A stretch of 64,000 nt of DNA from Celeribacter marinus (GCF_001308265.1 NZ_CP012023.1:248001-312000), one strand, 5' to 3'. Positions 53,328-63,709 are shown, counted from the first letter of the stretch. Notes: generated by a model not told the origin, from the letters alone. Translations and numbers: made by a program.

Positions 53328-53801
53328 ATGTATAAGCGTCCAGATCACATTTCCATGACACGTCTGATCCGCGCATGTGTTGCGGTCGCGGCCATTGCCG
53401 TATTGAGCGCCTGTGTGGCCCAGACCCGCAATCACGGCTATGTGCCATCAGAGGCCGAGTTGGACCAAGTAACGGTTGGGACCGACACGGTGCAGACGGT
53501 GGCAAATTCTATTGGCCGCCCAAGTGCAGAAGGGCTTTTGGATGCCACAGGGTGGTATTACGTGCGCTCACAGTTTCAGACCCTTGGTGCGTTTGCGCCA
53601 AAAGAAATTGACCGTCAGGTCGTCGCAATCTCATTCGACGCTAAAGGTGTCGTGAGCAATGTTGAACGGTTTGGCCTGTCTGACGGCCGTGTCGTGGCCT
53701 TGTCGCGGCGTGTGACAACCGCGAATACGCGCGGTGTGACGTTCCTTCAGCAGTTGTTCGGCAACCTTGGCCGGATCGATACCAGCTCATTGCTGCAATA
53801 A
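53328..53801 (+). CDS. bamE: Outer membrane assembly lipoprotein BamE (SmpA/OmlA family)
   Basis: This 157-residue protein has a lipoprotein signal AVAAIAVLSAC (Cys near residue 29). A small SmpA/OmlA domain follows: GTDTVQTVANSIGRPSAEGLL, then WYYVRSQFQTLGAFAPKEIDR and VVAISFDAKGVVSNVERFG. BamE stabilises BamA-BamD in the outer-membrane assembly machine. GAGGG lies before the ATG at 53328; a second ATG 27 nt on has no site. It diverges from DUF177, a common alphaproteobacterial layout. Confidence 0.88.
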   Translation: MYKRPDHISMTRLIRACVAVAAIAVLSACVAQTRNHGYVPSEAELDQVTVGTDTVQTVANSIGRPSAEGLLDATGWYYVRSQFQTLGAFAPKEIDRQVVAISFDAKGVVSNVERFGLSDGRVVALSRRVTTANTRGVTFLQQLFGNLGRIDTSSLLQ

Positions 53802-53823
53802 CGATCCAACATGTTCCTGAAAC

Positions 53824-53857
53824 AGATCGCGGCCCTCATGTGCCCGCGATCTTTTTT
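53824..53857 (+). terminator. Intrinsic terminator of bamE
   Basis: AGATCGCGG (53824-53832) pairs with CCGCGATCT (53844-53852) and runs into six T. It abuts the end of the convergent msrB gene. Confidence 0.9.
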
Positions 53858-53859
53858 AT

Positions 53860-54267
53860 TTAGGCTTTCGCGGTGTTGTCACTGGGATGAAACCGGATCG
53901 AGACGCCGTTGATGCAATAGCGTTGTCCCGTGGGCTGTGGGCCGTCATCGAACACATGGCCTAGATGGGCGCCACAATCATCGCAATGCACCTCGGTGCG
54001 CACCATGCCGTGGGTGGTGTCGCGCGTCTCGCCAATGGGCGCATCGCTTTTGGGGGCGTAAAACGCAGGCCAGCCACAGTGGCTTTCATATTTGGTCTCT
54101 TGGGTGAACAGGGCCGCACCACAACAGGCACAGGTGAATATCCCCGGCTCTTTTGGGAATCCTTCGTGTGAGTATGCGCGTTCGGTTCCGTGTTCACGGG
54201 TGACGCGGTAGGTCTCTGCATCCAACTCTTCACGCCATTGCGCCGCGGTTTTGGTGACTTTTGTCAT
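53860..54267 (-). CDS. msrB: Peptide-methionine (R)-S-oxide reductase
   Basis: This 135-residue MsrB repairs methionine-R-sulfoxide in proteins. Two CxxC pairs bind zinc (FTCACCGAAL and HCDDCGAHLG). ESHCGWPAFY and the catalytic-Cys motif QRYCINGVSIRF are present, so it is a selenium-free, Cys-type enzyme. GGGAGACG precedes the ATG at 54267; a GTG/ATG 15 nt upstream is less well placed. No signal peptide is seen, so it is cytoplasmic. Confidence 0.96.
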   Translation of the reverse strand: MTKVTKTAAQWREELDAETYRVTREHGTERAYSHEGFPKEPGIFTCACCGAALFTQETKYESHCGWPAFYAPKSDAPIGETRDTTHGMVRTEVHCDDCGAHLGHVFDDGPQPTGQRYCINGVSIRFHPSDNTAKA

Positions 54268-54443
54268 ATTCGTCTCCCTCATAAGGTTGGTCTAAAGATA
54301 TGGCGCGCGCGCCGGTGGACAAGGGGCATTGCACCTAGGGGCTGTCATATGAACGTGACACTTGCGTGCGACCGTGTGCGGGCACATAGTGATCCATGCT
54401 GCACGCGTGCCGTGCGTGCCAACCAGTGAGGGCGTATTTCGCC

Positions 54444-55217
54444 ATGTTTGCGGCCATATTTCCAGCAGTCTCAACGCGCAAAGGGCGTTTCAATGTGCGC
54501 TTTGCCGCCACGTCTGCGGATGTCGAGGCAGCACAGCGCTTGCGACATCTGGCGTTTGTAACGGCGCGCGGGCAACGCGGGTCAGGTAGCGGATTGGACA
54601 GTGACGATTTTGATGCTCTGTGCCGCCATGTTTTGATCGAAGACGCCAAAACGGGGCAGCTTGTGTGTACTTACCGCTTTCAGGATTTTCAGGGCGGTGG
54701 TGATCTGTCGCGCAGTTACTGCGCCCAGTATTATGACCTAGACGCCCTTGCGCGCTATGAGGGTCGTATGATGGAGGTGGGGCGTTTTTGCATTCACCCT
54801 GACTGGCAGGACGCCGATGTATTACGCATCGCATGGGCCGCAATGACCGCCTATGTCGACGCAAGCGGTATTGATCTTCTGTTCGGGTGCTCGAGCTTTG
54901 AGGGGACGGATTGGATGGTGCACGGCGATGCCTTGGCCATGCTCAAACACCGCCATATCGGCCCCAAACACTGGTTGCCAAAGATCAAAGCTCCCAATGT
55001 GTTCAAGTTCGCCGCCCGTTTGCGCCGCAAGCCGGATGCCAAACGTGCGGCGCGCGCCATGCCGCCCTTGCTCAAAACCTACCTGATGATGGGCGGGTGG
55101 GTGTCCGATCACGCGGTGGTGGATCGCCAGTTGGGCACGATGCATGTGTTTACGGGCGTGGAAATCGCGTCGATTCCCGATGCCCGCAAAAAGTTGCTGC
55201 GCGCCGCCGCTATGTGA
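54444..55217 (+). CDS. olsB: Ornithine-acyl-ACP N-acyltransferase (OlsB-like, GNAT fold)
   Basis: This 257-residue acyltransferase is of the OlsB/hemolysin-type family that makes lyso-ornithine lipid from ornithine and 3-hydroxyacyl-ACP. RFAATSADVEAAQRLRHLAF near residues 20-39 is the GNAT-like opening. VCTYRFQDF, MMEVGRFCIHPDW and LLFGCSSFEGTD form the core. The start at 54444 follows GAGGGCG; an ATG at 54396 would add 16 residues with no site. No olsA acyltransferase is adjacent. Ornithine lipids are a phosphorus-free membrane lipid common in this group. Confidence 0.85.
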   Translation: MFAAIFPAVSTRKGRFNVRFAATSADVEAAQRLRHLAFVTARGQRGSGSGLDSDDFDALCRHVLIEDAKTGQLVCTYRFQDFQGGGDLSRSYCAQYYDLDALARYEGRMMEVGRFCIHPDWQDADVLRIAWAAMTAYVDASGIDLLFGCSSFEGTDWMVHGDALAMLKHRHIGPKHWLPKIKAPNVFKFAARLRRKPDAKRAARAMPPLLKTYLMMGGWVSDHAVVDRQLGTMHVFTGVEIASIPDARKKLLRAAAM

Positions 55218-55292
55218 TTTTTTGCGTCTCATCGGCGTTATGCGTGTCGTGGCAGGTTGACCTTTCTCGCGGGCGCGGCTAGCGGTTTGCGC

Positions 55293-57110
55293 ATGGCACG
55301 TGCACCCCTTCTCCAGATCTCCGACATCTCGCTGACATTCGGCGGTGATCCCGTATTTGCGGGGCTTAGCCTCGTTGTCCAAGAGGGCGACCGTGTCGCG
55401 CTTGTTGGCCGGAATGGCTCGGGCAAGTCCACCTTGATGAAGGTGATGGCGGGTCTGGTTGAGGCAGATAGCGGCTCACGCGTTCTTGGGCCTGCGACCT
55501 CCGTGGGCTACATGGACCAAGACCCGAAAATGGAGGGGTTCGAAACCTTGGGCGAATTTGCAGCCTCCGGGTTGGACCCTGCGGAGACCTATAAGGTCGA
55601 CATGGTCGCCGAAGGGTTGAAATTCAATCCTGACGGCTTGATCGCGACCGCATCGGGTGGGGAGCGCCGCCGCGCTGCTCTGGCCAAGCTTTTGGCAGAA
55701 GCGCCTGAACTCATGCTGCTCGATGAGCCGACCAACCACCTCGATATCGAGGCGATTGCATGGCTTGAAAACGAGCTAAAGACGACAAAGACCGCGTATG
55801 TTCTGATTTCGCACGACCGTGCCTTTCTCAATGCGCTGACCCGTGCCACATTGTGGATCGACCGTGGCGCAGTGCGCCGCCAAGAACAGGGATTTGCCCA
55901 GTTCGAGGAATGGCGCGACAAGATTTGGGACGAAGAGGACCAAGAGCGCCACAAGCTAAACCGCAAGATCAAGGCCGAGGCCCGTTGGGCGGTCGAGGGT
56001 ATTTCCGCCCGCCGCAAACGCAACCAAGGCCGCGTGCGCGCCCTCAATGAATTGCGCGAGACCAAGGCGGGCCAGATCAAACGCCAAGGGACGGCGGCGA
56101 TGGAATTGGAAGTGTCCGAGACCTCGGGCAAGCGCGTCATTGAGGCCGAAGGGATTTCAAAGGCCTTTGGCGAGCGCACATTGCTGCGTGATTTCTCGAT
56201 CAAGGTTGGCCGTGGGGATCGCATTGCTTTTGTCGGGCCGAATGGCATCGGCAAAACCACCTTGCTCAAAATGCTGACGGGCGAATTGGAACCTGATTCC
56301 GGCACCGTCAAGCGCGGCACCAAATTGGATATGGCTGTGTTTGATCAGACCCGTTCAAACCTGCGCGAAGATTTGTCTTTGTGGGAGGCGATGACGTCAG
56401 ACAAGGATATGCGGGTTTCGGGCAAAGCCGATCAGATCATGGTGCGCGGCACGCCCAAGCATGTTGTGGGCTACCTCAAAGAGTTCTTGTTCAACGAAGC
56501 CCAAGCGCGCGCGCCCGTGGCGTCCTTGTCTGGGGGTGAAAAAGCCCGTTTGCTCTTGGCCAAAATCATGGCTGCGCCATCGAACCTTTTGGTTCTCGAT
56601 GAGCCGACCAACGATCTCGACATTGAAACGCTCGATCTGTTGCAAGAGTTGCTCACCGATTTTGAGGGTACGGTTTTGTTGGTCTCGCACGACCGTGACT
56701 TTATCGACCGCGTGGCAACCCAAACCATTGCGATGGAAGGCAATGGCGAGGCGACTGTCTATCCGGGTGGGTGGTCCGACTACATTCGCCAGCGCGGCGA
56801 TCGCAGCGTGGCCAAGGCCGAGGCAAAATCCGCATCGAAATCATCGACTAAAACAAGCGCGACCACATCGTCCAAGGACGCGGGCCTTTCATTTACCGAA
56901 AAGCATCGCCTAGAGGTCTTGCCCGATGAAATCGCACGGATTGAGGCGGAGATTGCCAAATTGGGCGAGCTGATGTCTGACGCCGATCTGTTTACGCGCG
57001 AACCGGTGAAGTTTGCCAAAGCCTCCGACATGCTGATCGAGCGTCACAACGCGCTATCGGATGCCGAAGAGGAATGGTTGGCCCTTGAGGAAAAGGCTGC
57101 GCAGGCCTAA
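55293..57110 (+). CDS. ABC-F family ATP-binding protein (Uup-like)
   Basis: This 605-residue protein has two ABC cassettes without TM segments: Walker A GRNGSGKST near residues 39-47 and GPNGIGKTT near 314-322. It has signatures ASGGERRRAAL and LSGGEKARLLL, and Walker B LMLLDEPTNHLD and LLVLDEPTNDLD. The linker is charged, and a C-terminal coiled coil (residues ~530-600) follows an Ala/Ser/Lys-rich stretch, as in Uup. ABC-F proteins act on ribosomes or, for Uup, on DNA transposition and replication intermediates. The start was chosen at MARAPLLQISDISLTF; its ribosome-binding site is weak. Confidence 0.9.
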   Translation: MARAPLLQISDISLTFGGDPVFAGLSLVVQEGDRVALVGRNGSGKSTLMKVMAGLVEADSGSRVLGPATSVGYMDQDPKMEGFETLGEFAASGLDPAETYKVDMVAEGLKFNPDGLIATASGGERRRAALAKLLAEAPELMLLDEPTNHLDIEAIAWLENELKTTKTAYVLISHDRAFLNALTRATLWIDRGAVRRQEQGFAQFEEWRDKIWDEEDQERHKLNRKIKAEARWAVEGISARRKRNQGRVRALNELRETKAGQIKRQGTAAMELEVSETSGKRVIEAEGISKAFGERTLLRDFSIKVGRGDRIAFVGPNGIGKTTLLKMLTGELEPDSGTVKRGTKLDMAVFDQTRSNLREDLSLWEAMTSDKDMRVSGKADQIMVRGTPKHVVGYLKEFLFNEAQARAPVASLSGGEKARLLLAKIMAAPSNLLVLDEPTNDLDIETLDLLQELLTDFEGTVLLVSHDRDFIDRVATQTIAMEGNGEATVYPGGWSDYIRQRGDRSVAKAEAKSASKSSTKTSATTSSKDAGLSFTEKHRLEVLPDEIARIEAEIAKLGELMSDADLFTREPVKFAKASDMLIERHNALSDAEEEWLALEEKAAQA

Positions 57111-57176
57111 CGCGCTGTTCGTGTGGACCTTTGTGTGCGCCTGTGTGAGCATGACGCGCAACTATAGGAGCGTAAC

Positions 57177-57605
57177 ATGAAATTGTTGCTATTAAGCGGC
57201 CTTGGAGCCTTGGCGTTGCTTGTCGGTTACATTCGATTGGCGCCCACAGATGCGGCGCGGTGGCACATTGATCCGTTTGTGGCCGCCGACCCTGCGCCGG
57301 GCGGTGCACGTGATCTTTTTCAAGCCGACATAGCCCCCTCGCAGGTGCTCACGCGTTTGGCGCGTGTGGCTGAGGCGACCGCGCGCACACGTTTGATCGC
57401 CGGATCGATTGAAGAGGGGCGCATGACCTATATGACGCGCTCCAAACTCTGGGGATTTCCCGATTTTACCACCTTTGAGGCGCGCGCAGGACAAGACGGG
57501 CAGGGTGCCGATGTTGCGATCCTTGCGCGACTGCGCTTTGGCTCAAGCGACATGGGCGTGAACGCTGCACGGATCGCCGCATGGCGCGCGGCGGCGGGCT
57601 TATAA
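57177..57605 (+). CDS. DUF1499 domain protein
   Basis: This 142-residue protein has one N-terminal hydrophobic segment (LLLLSGLGALALLVGYIRLA, an anchor or uncleaved signal). A DUF1499-type domain follows, marked by HIDPF near residue 30, MTRSKLWGFPDFTTFEA near 86-102 and the closing ARLRFGSSDMGVNAARI. The function of the family is unknown. AGGAGCG lies before the ATG. It sits between the ABC-F gene and prfA. Confidence 0.85.
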   Translation: MKLLLLSGLGALALLVGYIRLAPTDAARWHIDPFVAADPAPGGARDLFQADIAPSQVLTRLARVAEATARTRLIAGSIEEGRMTYMTRSKLWGFPDFTTFEARAGQDGQGADVAILARLRFGSSDMGVNAARIAAWRAAAGL

Positions 57606-57663
57606 CAGCTTTGTGGGTGAAACCACTTGACCGCACAGGCGTTCACAGGCAACACATCTCGCC

Positions 57664-58713
57664 ATGATACCACAAGACAGATTATATCAGATCATCCAGC
57701 GTTTCGAATACCTTGAGGCCGCGATGTCACAAGGCGAGGGCGATATTGCCGCCCTTGGCCGCGAGTATTCCGAATTGCGCCCCGTTGTCGAACAGGTCCG
57801 CGCCTACCAAGGGCTGTTGGCCGATCTTGACGAGGCACAGGCCATGCTGGCCGATCCCGATATGAAAGAGTTGGCGGAGGAGGAAATCCCCGCGCTCAAA
57901 GAGCAGATTCCAGCCGCCGAAGAGGCGCTTCAACTTGCGCTTTTGCCCAAAGATGCGGCCGACAACGGATCGGCGATCTTGGAAATCCGACCAGGGACAG
58001 GCGGTGACGAGGCCGCACTGTTCGCGGGGGATTTGTTGCGGATGTATCAACGCTACGCCGAGGCGCAGCGCTGGACATTTGAGATCATCGAGATGCAGGA
58101 GGGCGAGGTTGGCGGCATAAAATCCGTCACCGCCAACGTGCAAGGGGCCGGCGTGTTCGCGCGCCTCAAATTCGAGAGCGGCGTTCACCGTGTGCAGCGT
58201 GTGCCCGAAACCGAAAGTCAGGGGCGCGTACATACATCGGCGGCCACAGTCGCGGTTTTGCCCGAGGCCAAAGACGTCGATATCGATATCCAAGCCAATG
58301 ACATTCGCATCGATACCATGCGTGCGTCTGGCGCGGGCGGCCAACATGTTAACACCACGGATTCGGCCGTTCGGATCACGCACTTGCCCACGGGTATTAT
58401 CGTGGTGTCGGCTGAAAAGTCGCAACACCGCAACCGCGAGATTGCGATGAATGTGCTCAAGGCGCGGCTCTATGATATGGAGCGCCAAAAGCTCCATGAC
58501 GAACGCTCGGCCACACGCAAAAGCCAAGTCGGTTCTGGCGATCGCTCCGAGCGCATTCGCACCTACAATTTCCCGCAGGGGCGCATGACCGATCACCGGA
58601 TCAACCTGACGCTTTACAAGTTGGACGCGGTGATGAACGGCGATCTTGACGAGGTGATCGAGGCACTGATTTCGGATCATCAATCCAGTCTTTTGGCGGA
58701 GATGGAAGGGTGA
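57664..58713 (+). CDS. prfA: Peptide chain release factor 1
   Basis: This 349-residue release factor recognises UAA and UAG. GGQ is found in [18 protein letters not shown] near residues 219-236. The anticodon-like motif region [19 protein letters not shown] (PxT type, here PET) lies near 181-199. Its stop overlaps the GTG start of prmC (GTGA), matching the functional pairing: PrmC methylates the GGQ glutamine. The ribosome-binding site is weak. Confidence 0.97.
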   Translation: MIPQDRLYQIIQRFEYLEAAMSQGEGDIAALGREYSELRPVVEQVRAYQGLLADLDEAQAMLADPDMKELAEEEIPALKEQIPAAEEALQLALLPKDAADNGSAILEIRPGTGGDEAALFAGDLLRMYQRYAEAQRWTFEIIEMQEGEVGGIKSVTANVQGAGVFARLKFESGVHRVQRVPETESQGRVHTSAATVAVLPEAKDVDIDIQANDIRIDTMRASGAGGQHVNTTDSAVRITHLPTGIIVVSAEKSQHRNREIAMNVLKARLYDMERQKLHDERSATRKSQVGSGDRSERIRTYNFPQGRMTDHRINLTLYKLDAVMNGDLDEVIEALISDHQSSLLAEMEG

Positions 58714-59582
58714 CGCACCCACCTGTGCGCACGGTACAAGCGGCTCTTATTGCGGGGACAAAGCGGCTCGTACAAGCGCAGATAGACGGCGCGCCGCGTG
58801 ATGCGCGGGTGGTGATGGCGCATGTGCTTGGCATTGCCTCGGACCGCCTGACGCTTGTCATGCCAGACGAGATATCACCAGCGGCGTATCTGGCATTTGA
58901 GGCTGCGATTGACCGCCGGATTTTGCGGGAACCTGTCTCGCATATCCTCGGGAGGCGCAATTTTTACGGGCGCGATTTTATCGTGACGTCTGACGTGCTA
59001 GATCCGCGTCCCGAAACCGAAATCCTTGTGCAAGAGGCGCTCTCACTGCCGTTCACTTCGGTGCTTGATCTTGGTGTAGGGTCGGGGGCTATCTTGTTGA
59101 CATTGCTACTTGAACAGCCTTTGGCCAAAGGGGTAGGGACCGATGCCTCACCCGCCGCACTTGATGTTGCGGCGCGCAATGCGCAGGCGCTCGGCGTGGC
59201 GTCAAAGGCGCGATTTTTACATGCGGATTGGTTTGCGGGGGTCACGGGGACATTTGATTTGATCGTCTCCAACCCGCCGTATATTGCCCACGACGAGATG
59301 GCAGGTCTTGCGCCCGAATTGGGGCATGAGCCACGCATGGCGTTGACCGATGAGGCGGATGGATTGACGGCCTACCGCGCCTTGGCCGCAGGTGCGCGCG
59401 CCCACCTCGGGCCGCGCGGACGTATTGTGATGGAGATCGGCCCGACACAGGGCAGCGCGGTGTGTGATCTGCTGCTGGCGCAGGGGTTCAAAGGCGTGCG
59501 GGTGATCCGTGATCTTGATGGGCGCGACCGTGTGGTGCGCGCACAGGTGCCAAATCCACATCCGCGCAATTTTGAGAAATAG
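58710..59582 (+). CDS. prmC: Release factor glutamine methyltransferase
   Basis: This 290-residue SAM-dependent enzyme methylates the glutamine of the GGQ motif in release factors. An N-terminal helical domain is followed by the SAM site [16 protein letters not shown] near residues 116-131 and the catalytic [10 protein letters not shown] near 187-196. The GTG start lies inside the prfA stop codon, so translation is coupled. Confidence 0.95.
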   Translation: MTHPPVRTVQAALIAGTKRLVQAQIDGAPRDARVVMAHVLGIASDRLTLVMPDEISPAAYLAFEAAIDRRILREPVSHILGRRNFYGRDFIVTSDVLDPRPETEILVQEALSLPFTSVLDLGVGSGAILLTLLLEQPLAKGVGTDASPAALDVAARNAQALGVASKARFLHADWFAGVTGTFDLIVSNPPYIAHDEMAGLAPELGHEPRMALTDEADGLTAYRALAAGARAHLGPRGRIVMEIGPTQGSAVCDLLLAQGFKGVRVIRDLDGRDRVVRAQVPNPHPRNFEK

Positions 59583-59835
59583 CGCGGATTTCTTCTTAAA
59601 TCGCTGCAAAATGCCGCGCAATTAAACATAAATTATGGCTTTGGTGGAAAAACGTCTTGTAAAGTTAGGCGGTATGTGGTGATTGAAAGAGTGTTCAGTG
59701 GGCCGTTTGACCCCGATCACACCTACCCGAATAGTGTAGCCTCGCATCGCTCTTTCCCGAGCGCTTGAGACGCACCAAGTGTATGGCAAGCGCCACCGAT
59801 CATAATCGGCGCATTTAGGCTCAAAAGGCAGATAC

Positions 59836-60477
59836 ATGAGATCTACGAAAAATCGCTCGCGGTCAAAAAACAACCGTACCCGTTCCAATACTGTCGGTAA
59901 CGTTGTAAACCGTGTGTTCGATAGCTCCGGACCTGAGAGCCGTGTGCGCGGCACGCCGCAGCAAATCATTGATAAATACAATCAGTTGGCAGGTGATGCT
60001 CATTTGAGCAATGACCGTGTTGCCGCTGAAAACTTCCAACAACACGCTGAGCATTACGTGCGCATGTTGGGTGAGGCTCAAAAAGAGCTGGATATCCAAC
60101 GTGAACAGCAAGAGCGCGAACGCGAAGAGCGTCAAAAGCGTCACGACGACGAACGTGCAGAGCGCGAAGAGCGTCAAAAACGTCACGATGACGAGCGTGC
60201 AGAGCGTCAACGCAAGCAAGATGAGCGCAACGCCGCGGCCCCTGTGGCGGGCGAAGGGGATCAACCTGATGTCGGGTTCGATGCACCCGCGCGCGAGACG
60301 CAAGACGGTGAGGCCAAAGACAACGGCTTGGTGGCGACACCTGAGCAAGAGGCAAAGCCAAAACGCCCACGTGCGCCACGCAAACCGCGCGCACCACGTC
60401 AGCCAAAACCTGAGCAATCCACAGAAGAGTCGCAAACACCGACACCACGTGGGGATTCCTCGGAAGCTGCTGAATAG
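59836..60477 (+). CDS. DUF4167 domain protein, charged and repeat-containing
   Basis: This 213-residue basic/acidic protein has the DUF4167 core in the N-terminal ~80 residues (NRVFDSSGPESRVRGTPQQI, then KYNQLAGDAHLSNDRVAAEN). A coiled-coil-like segment contains a 14-residue tandem duplication (EREERQKRHDDERA twice, residues 95-122). A Lys/Arg/Pro-rich tail follows (KPKRPRAPRKPRAPRQPKP). The family is restricted to alphaproteobacteria and has no known function; the tail suggests nucleic-acid binding. AAAAGGC precedes the ATG. It follows prmC by 253 nt, in which I see no gene. Confidence 0.88.
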   Translation: MRSTKNRSRSKNNRTRSNTVGNVVNRVFDSSGPESRVRGTPQQIIDKYNQLAGDAHLSNDRVAAENFQQHAEHYVRMLGEAQKELDIQREQQEREREERQKRHDDERAEREERQKRHDDERAERQRKQDERNAAAPVAGEGDQPDVGFDAPARETQDGEAKDNGLVATPEQEAKPKRPRAPRKPRAPRQPKPEQSTEESQTPTPRGDSSEAAE

Positions 60478-60522
60478 ATTTGAGATGATCGAGATGCACC
60501 ATTGGTGTGTCTGACATGACAT

Positions 60523-60558
60523 AAACGCCCGCGCCCCTTTGGAGGCGCGGGCGTTTTT
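60523..60558. terminator. Intrinsic terminator between DUF4167 gene and rsmA
   Basis: AAACGCCCGCGCC (60523-60535) pairs with GGCGCGGGCGTTT (60544-60556) and is followed by further T. It can serve both converging genes. Confidence 0.9.
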
Positions 60559-60596
60559 GATTGTTCTCGGGTGTGGCGCGTGCGGGATGTGCGCGT

Positions 60597-61439
60597 TTAC
60601 CCCTTGGCCACTTCGCGGGCCAAGGCGCACCATCCTTCAATGGGGACTTGTTCGGCGCGGTCGGTGGGTTTGATCCCTGCTGCCACAAGGCGGTCTTGGA
60701 TATCTGCACCAACACCTTTGAGGGACGCGCGCAGCATCTTGCGGCGTTGATTGAAACCGGCGGCCACAATACGTTCCAACACCTGTGGGTCGGCATCAAA
60801 ACGGGGGGCGGCAAGCGCTTCGAAATGGACCACGGCAGAGTGCACTTTGGGCGGTGGGCTAAAGGCCTCGGGGGGCAGTTCCATCACGATATGCGGGGTG
60901 GCGCGCCATTGGCTCAAAATCGCGAGGCGGCCATATTTTTTGGACCCTGGCTGGGCGACTATGCGTTCGGCCACTTCCTTTTGGAACATCAGCGTCAGCG
61001 AGGTCCAATAGGGTGGCCACTCTTTGGGCGTCAACCACCGCACAAGCAATTCGGTGCCGATGTTATAGGGCAGGTTGGACACAACACGCACGGGCGGCGT
61101 CAAGCGCTCCAAGGGGTTGAGCGTCAGCGCGTCCGCGTTGATCACCTCAAGGCGGTTCGGATAATGTGCGGCAATCTCGGCAAGTGCGCCCATCACGCGG
61201 CGGTCTTTTTCCACGGCAAGGACTTTGCGTGCGCCCTCCGCCAACAGACCACGCGTCAAACCACCCGGACCGGGACCGATTTCAAGCACATCACACTGGC
61301 TCAAATCCCCCGCTTGTCGCGCGATCTTTGCCGTCAGATTGAGGTCGAGCAAAAAGTTTTGCCCCATGGATTTCTTCGCAACAAGATCATGTTGCTCAAT
61401 CACATCGCGCAGGGTCGGTAGTCCATCAAGGGCACTCAT
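60597..61439 (-). CDS. rsmA: 16S rRNA (adenine(1518)-N6/adenine(1519)-N6)-dimethyltransferase
   Basis: This 280-residue KsgA-type enzyme dimethylates two adjacent adenines near the 3' end of 16S r[16 protein letters not shown] near residues 22-34, the SAM site [14 protein letters not shown] near 53-66 and the catalytic [18 protein letters not shown] near 117-134 are all present. The start at 61439 overlaps the pdxA stop (ATGA); the frame is open upstream but that part lies in pdxA. Confidence 0.96.
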   Translation of the reverse strand: MSALDGLPTLRDVIEQHDLVAKKSMGQNFLLDLNLTAKIARQAGDLSQCDVLEIGPGPGGLTRGLLAEGARKVLAVEKDRRVMGALAEIAAHYPNRLEVINADALTLNPLERLTPPVRVVSNLPYNIGTELLVRWLTPKEWPPYWTSLTLMFQKEVAERIVAQPGSKKYGRLAILSQWRATPHIVMELPPEAFSPPPKVHSAVVHFEALAAPRFDADPQVLERIVAAGFNQRRKMLRASLKGVGADIQDRLVAAGIKPTDRAEQVPIEGWCALAREVAKG

Positions 61440-62428
61440 TTGGTTGGGCCTTTCGCGCTTGCATGCGCCATGTGCCACGCCATGTCGAGCGCCGCGATAA
61501 GGGAAGTGGGATCGGCCACGCCGGTGCCTGCGATATCAAACGCGGTGCCGTGGTCGGGAGAGGTGCGGATAAACGGCAGGCCAAGCGTCACGTTGACGCC
61601 GCCCGCAAAATCGATGGTCTTGATCGGGATCAGCGCTTGGTCATGGTAGGCACAAATCGCAACATCGTAGCCGTCACGGGCTTTGGCGTGAAACATCGTG
61701 TCGGGGGGCATCGGACCCTTGAGCGCGTAGCCTTCGGCCTTGAGACTTGCGATCAGCGGGATCATCCAATCGCCTTCTTCGTGGCCCATGGCCCCACCTT
61801 CGCCCGCGTGCGGATTGAGCCCCGCGATGGCGATGCGCGGGTTGGAAATGCCCCAAAACCGTTTGAGATCGGCGGCAGTGATGCGGATGGTTGCGTCCAA
61901 AAGATCGGGTGTAAACGCCTCTGGCACATCTTTGAGGGCGATGTGGATCGTCGTTGGCACCACGCGCAATTGTGGACAGGCGAGCATCATCACCACGCGG
62001 TCAACCCCGCCCAGATGGGCCAGAAATTCGGTATGACCCGGATAGGCAAAGCCAGCCCCATCTTGGAGGACTTTCTTGTTGATCGGTGCGGTGCAAACGG
62101 CGGAGGCTTTGCCAGATCGTACAAGAGACACGGCGCGGCCAATAACATCGACAACCCCTTGTGCGTTGGCGTGATCTGGAGTTCCGGCCTGTGTTGGGCG
62201 CGCAAAGTCGTGGCGCAAAACCGCAAGGCGTCCGGTGGGGACATGCATGGCCTCGGCGGGATCATCGATCTCGAAAATGTCGGTGGTGCGGGGAAGGTGG
62301 CGCGGATCGCCGATCCAAAAGAACGGCACGCGCCCCTCTAGGTTTGCGGCCGCTTTGAGCGCCAGTTCGGGGCCAACGCCCGCGGGTTCGCCGCATGTCA
62401 ATGCGATCGGTGCAGGCACGCCCGTCAT
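61436..62428 (-). CDS. pdxA: 4-hydroxythreonine-4-phosphate dehydrogenase
   Basis: This 330-residue NAD-dependent enzyme acts in pyridoxal phosphate synthesis. The metal ligands are in [13 protein letters not shown] near residues 129-141 and [15 protein letters not shown] near 261-275. [19 protein letters not shown] is the family signature. It is coupled to rsmA by a 4-nt overlap and follows surA by 12 nt, in the conserved lptD-surA-pdxA-rsmA order. Confidence 0.96.
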   Translation of the reverse strand: MTGVPAPIALTCGEPAGVGPELALKAAANLEGRVPFFWIGDPRHLPRTTDIFEIDDPAEAMHVPTGRLAVLRHDFARPTQAGTPDHANAQGVVDVIGRAVSLVRSGKASAVCTAPINKKVLQDGAGFAYPGHTEFLAHLGGVDRVVMMLACPQLRVVPTTIHIALKDVPEAFTPDLLDATIRITAADLKRFWGISNPRIAIAGLNPHAGEGGAMGHEEGDWMIPLIASLKAEGYALKGPMPPDTMFHAKARDGYDVAICAYHDQALIPIKTIDFAGGVNVTLGLPFIRTSPDHGTAFDIAGTGVADPTSLIAALDMAWHMAHASAKGPTK

Positions 62429-62440
62429 GGCAAGTGCTCC

Positions 62441-63709
62441 TTATTTGTAGGTGATGACCGCGTCAGCCTTCAACTCGGACAGGTAGCTGTCTGCGAGGGC
62501 TGTCAGGCGTTTTCCCTGAAGTGTGTTGCGAACAGTCTCGCGGTCGGCTGTACCCGTTTCGGCAAAATTACGACCGCACATCATCAAGAATACCAAGGTT
62601 TGTCCATTGGCGCGGGTGAGGGCGGTCGAAATCTCGCCTGTGTCCAGTTTGGCAAGTTCTACGGCGACATCCGTTGGAATATCTGCAAAGGCAAGCGTGT
62701 CAATCTCGAGCGTGCTTTCTGGCTCGCCCTTGGCGATGCCGTAGAGATCATCACAGGTGTCGACTTGCGCCGCGACTTTTGCCGCGCGTGTTGTCGCCGC
62801 CTCCGAGCGTCCGCCCGCAATGTAATAGGCCGCGTATTCAATCGATGTGGGGGTCGGTGTTGCAACGTCGACCTCTTGCAGGCCGCGCAGCTGAAACAGT
62901 CCGATGGCGTTGGCGGTTTGTAGCGGGGCCGTGATGCCGCCCGTGGTCAGCGATGAGATTGACGATTGCAAAGCGGGGGGGAGATTGCCCAGCGGCACCC
63001 AATCAAGGCGGCCACTTTTGTCTTTGCTTGGTGCCACGGAATAGGCGCGCGCGGCAGCGGCAAAGGCGGCTACTGTGGGCTTGGCCGTGATGTTGGCCGC
63101 AAGGCGTTCAGAGGCTGCGCGCTCGGTGGCATCGCGGGCGGGCAAGAAGATTTCAGACAACAAAACCCGCAAGCCACCAGATGGCCCGTTTTGTTGCAGG
63201 GCACGGTCAATTTCCGCTTCGGAAATCGTGACTTTGGAGGCAAAACGCGCGCGGGCATAATCGCGCCACACGATACCAACCGTGACAAAGTCGCGAAAGC
63301 TTTCGTAGGCAACGCCGCTCTTGGCGAGAAAGGCGAGTAATTCGTCACCCGACAGGTTGCCGCGTGCGGCGAACTCTTCGATGCCCGCTTTGATCCCTGC
63401 GTCTGTGGCGACAAGGCCATCACGGCGCGCTGCCGCGATTTGTAAGCGCTCGTTGATCAGAGCCTCGCGTGCAACGCTCTGCGTGGCGCCCCCGCCAATC
63501 GCGGTCATCAACTTGATCCGCTGATCAATCTCATAGCGTGTAATAATCTGGTCATTGACCTGCACAACGGGGGCAAACAGGTTTTGAGCCTCAGCCGCGC
63601 GCGGTGCCAACGTGGCGGTCATAAGAGAAACGGCCAGTGTGGCGCATATCACCATGCGTGAAAAACGGCGCTGTGTGTGGCTCTCGCGGTCGTGCACTGT
63701 GCGTGTCAT
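62441..63709 (-). CDS. surA: SurA-like periplasmic chaperone/peptidyl-prolyl isomerase
   Basis: This 422-residue protein has a Sec signal (MVICATLAVSLMTATLAPRAAEA, cleavage near residue 43). An N-terminal SurA chaperone domain follows (VVQVNDQIITRYEIDQRIKL, then REALINERLQIAAARRDGL). One parvulin-like domain is in the middle (WVPLGNLPPALQSSISSL). It escorts outer-membrane proteins to the Bam complex. The start at 63709 follows GAGGGTGAG; starts at 63721 and 63796 would lengthen the signal peptide implausibly. Confidence 0.9.
   Translation of the reverse strand: MTRTVHDRESHTQRRFSRMVICATLAVSLMTATLAPRAAEAQNLFAPVVQVNDQIITRYEIDQRIKLMTAIGGGATQSVAREALINERLQIAAARRDGLVATDAGIKAGIEEFAARGNLSGDELLAFLAKSGVAYESFRDFVTVGIVWRDYARARFASKVTISEAEIDRALQQNGPSGGLRVLLSEIFLPARDATERAASERLAANITAKPTVAAFAAAARAYSVAPSKDKSGRLDWVPLGNLPPALQSSISSLTTGGITAPLQTANAIGLFQLRGLQEVDVATPTPTSIEYAAYYIAGGRSEAATTRAAKVAAQVDTCDDLYGIAKGEPESTLEIDTLAFADIPTDVAVELAKLDTGEISTALTRANGQTLVFLMMCGRNFAETGTADRETVRNTLQGKRLTALADSYLSELKADAVITYK

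Noticed and set aside
60118..60201. Possible CRISPR or short repeat array
   Set aside because: The repeat is coding, in frame, has no spacers and only two copies.
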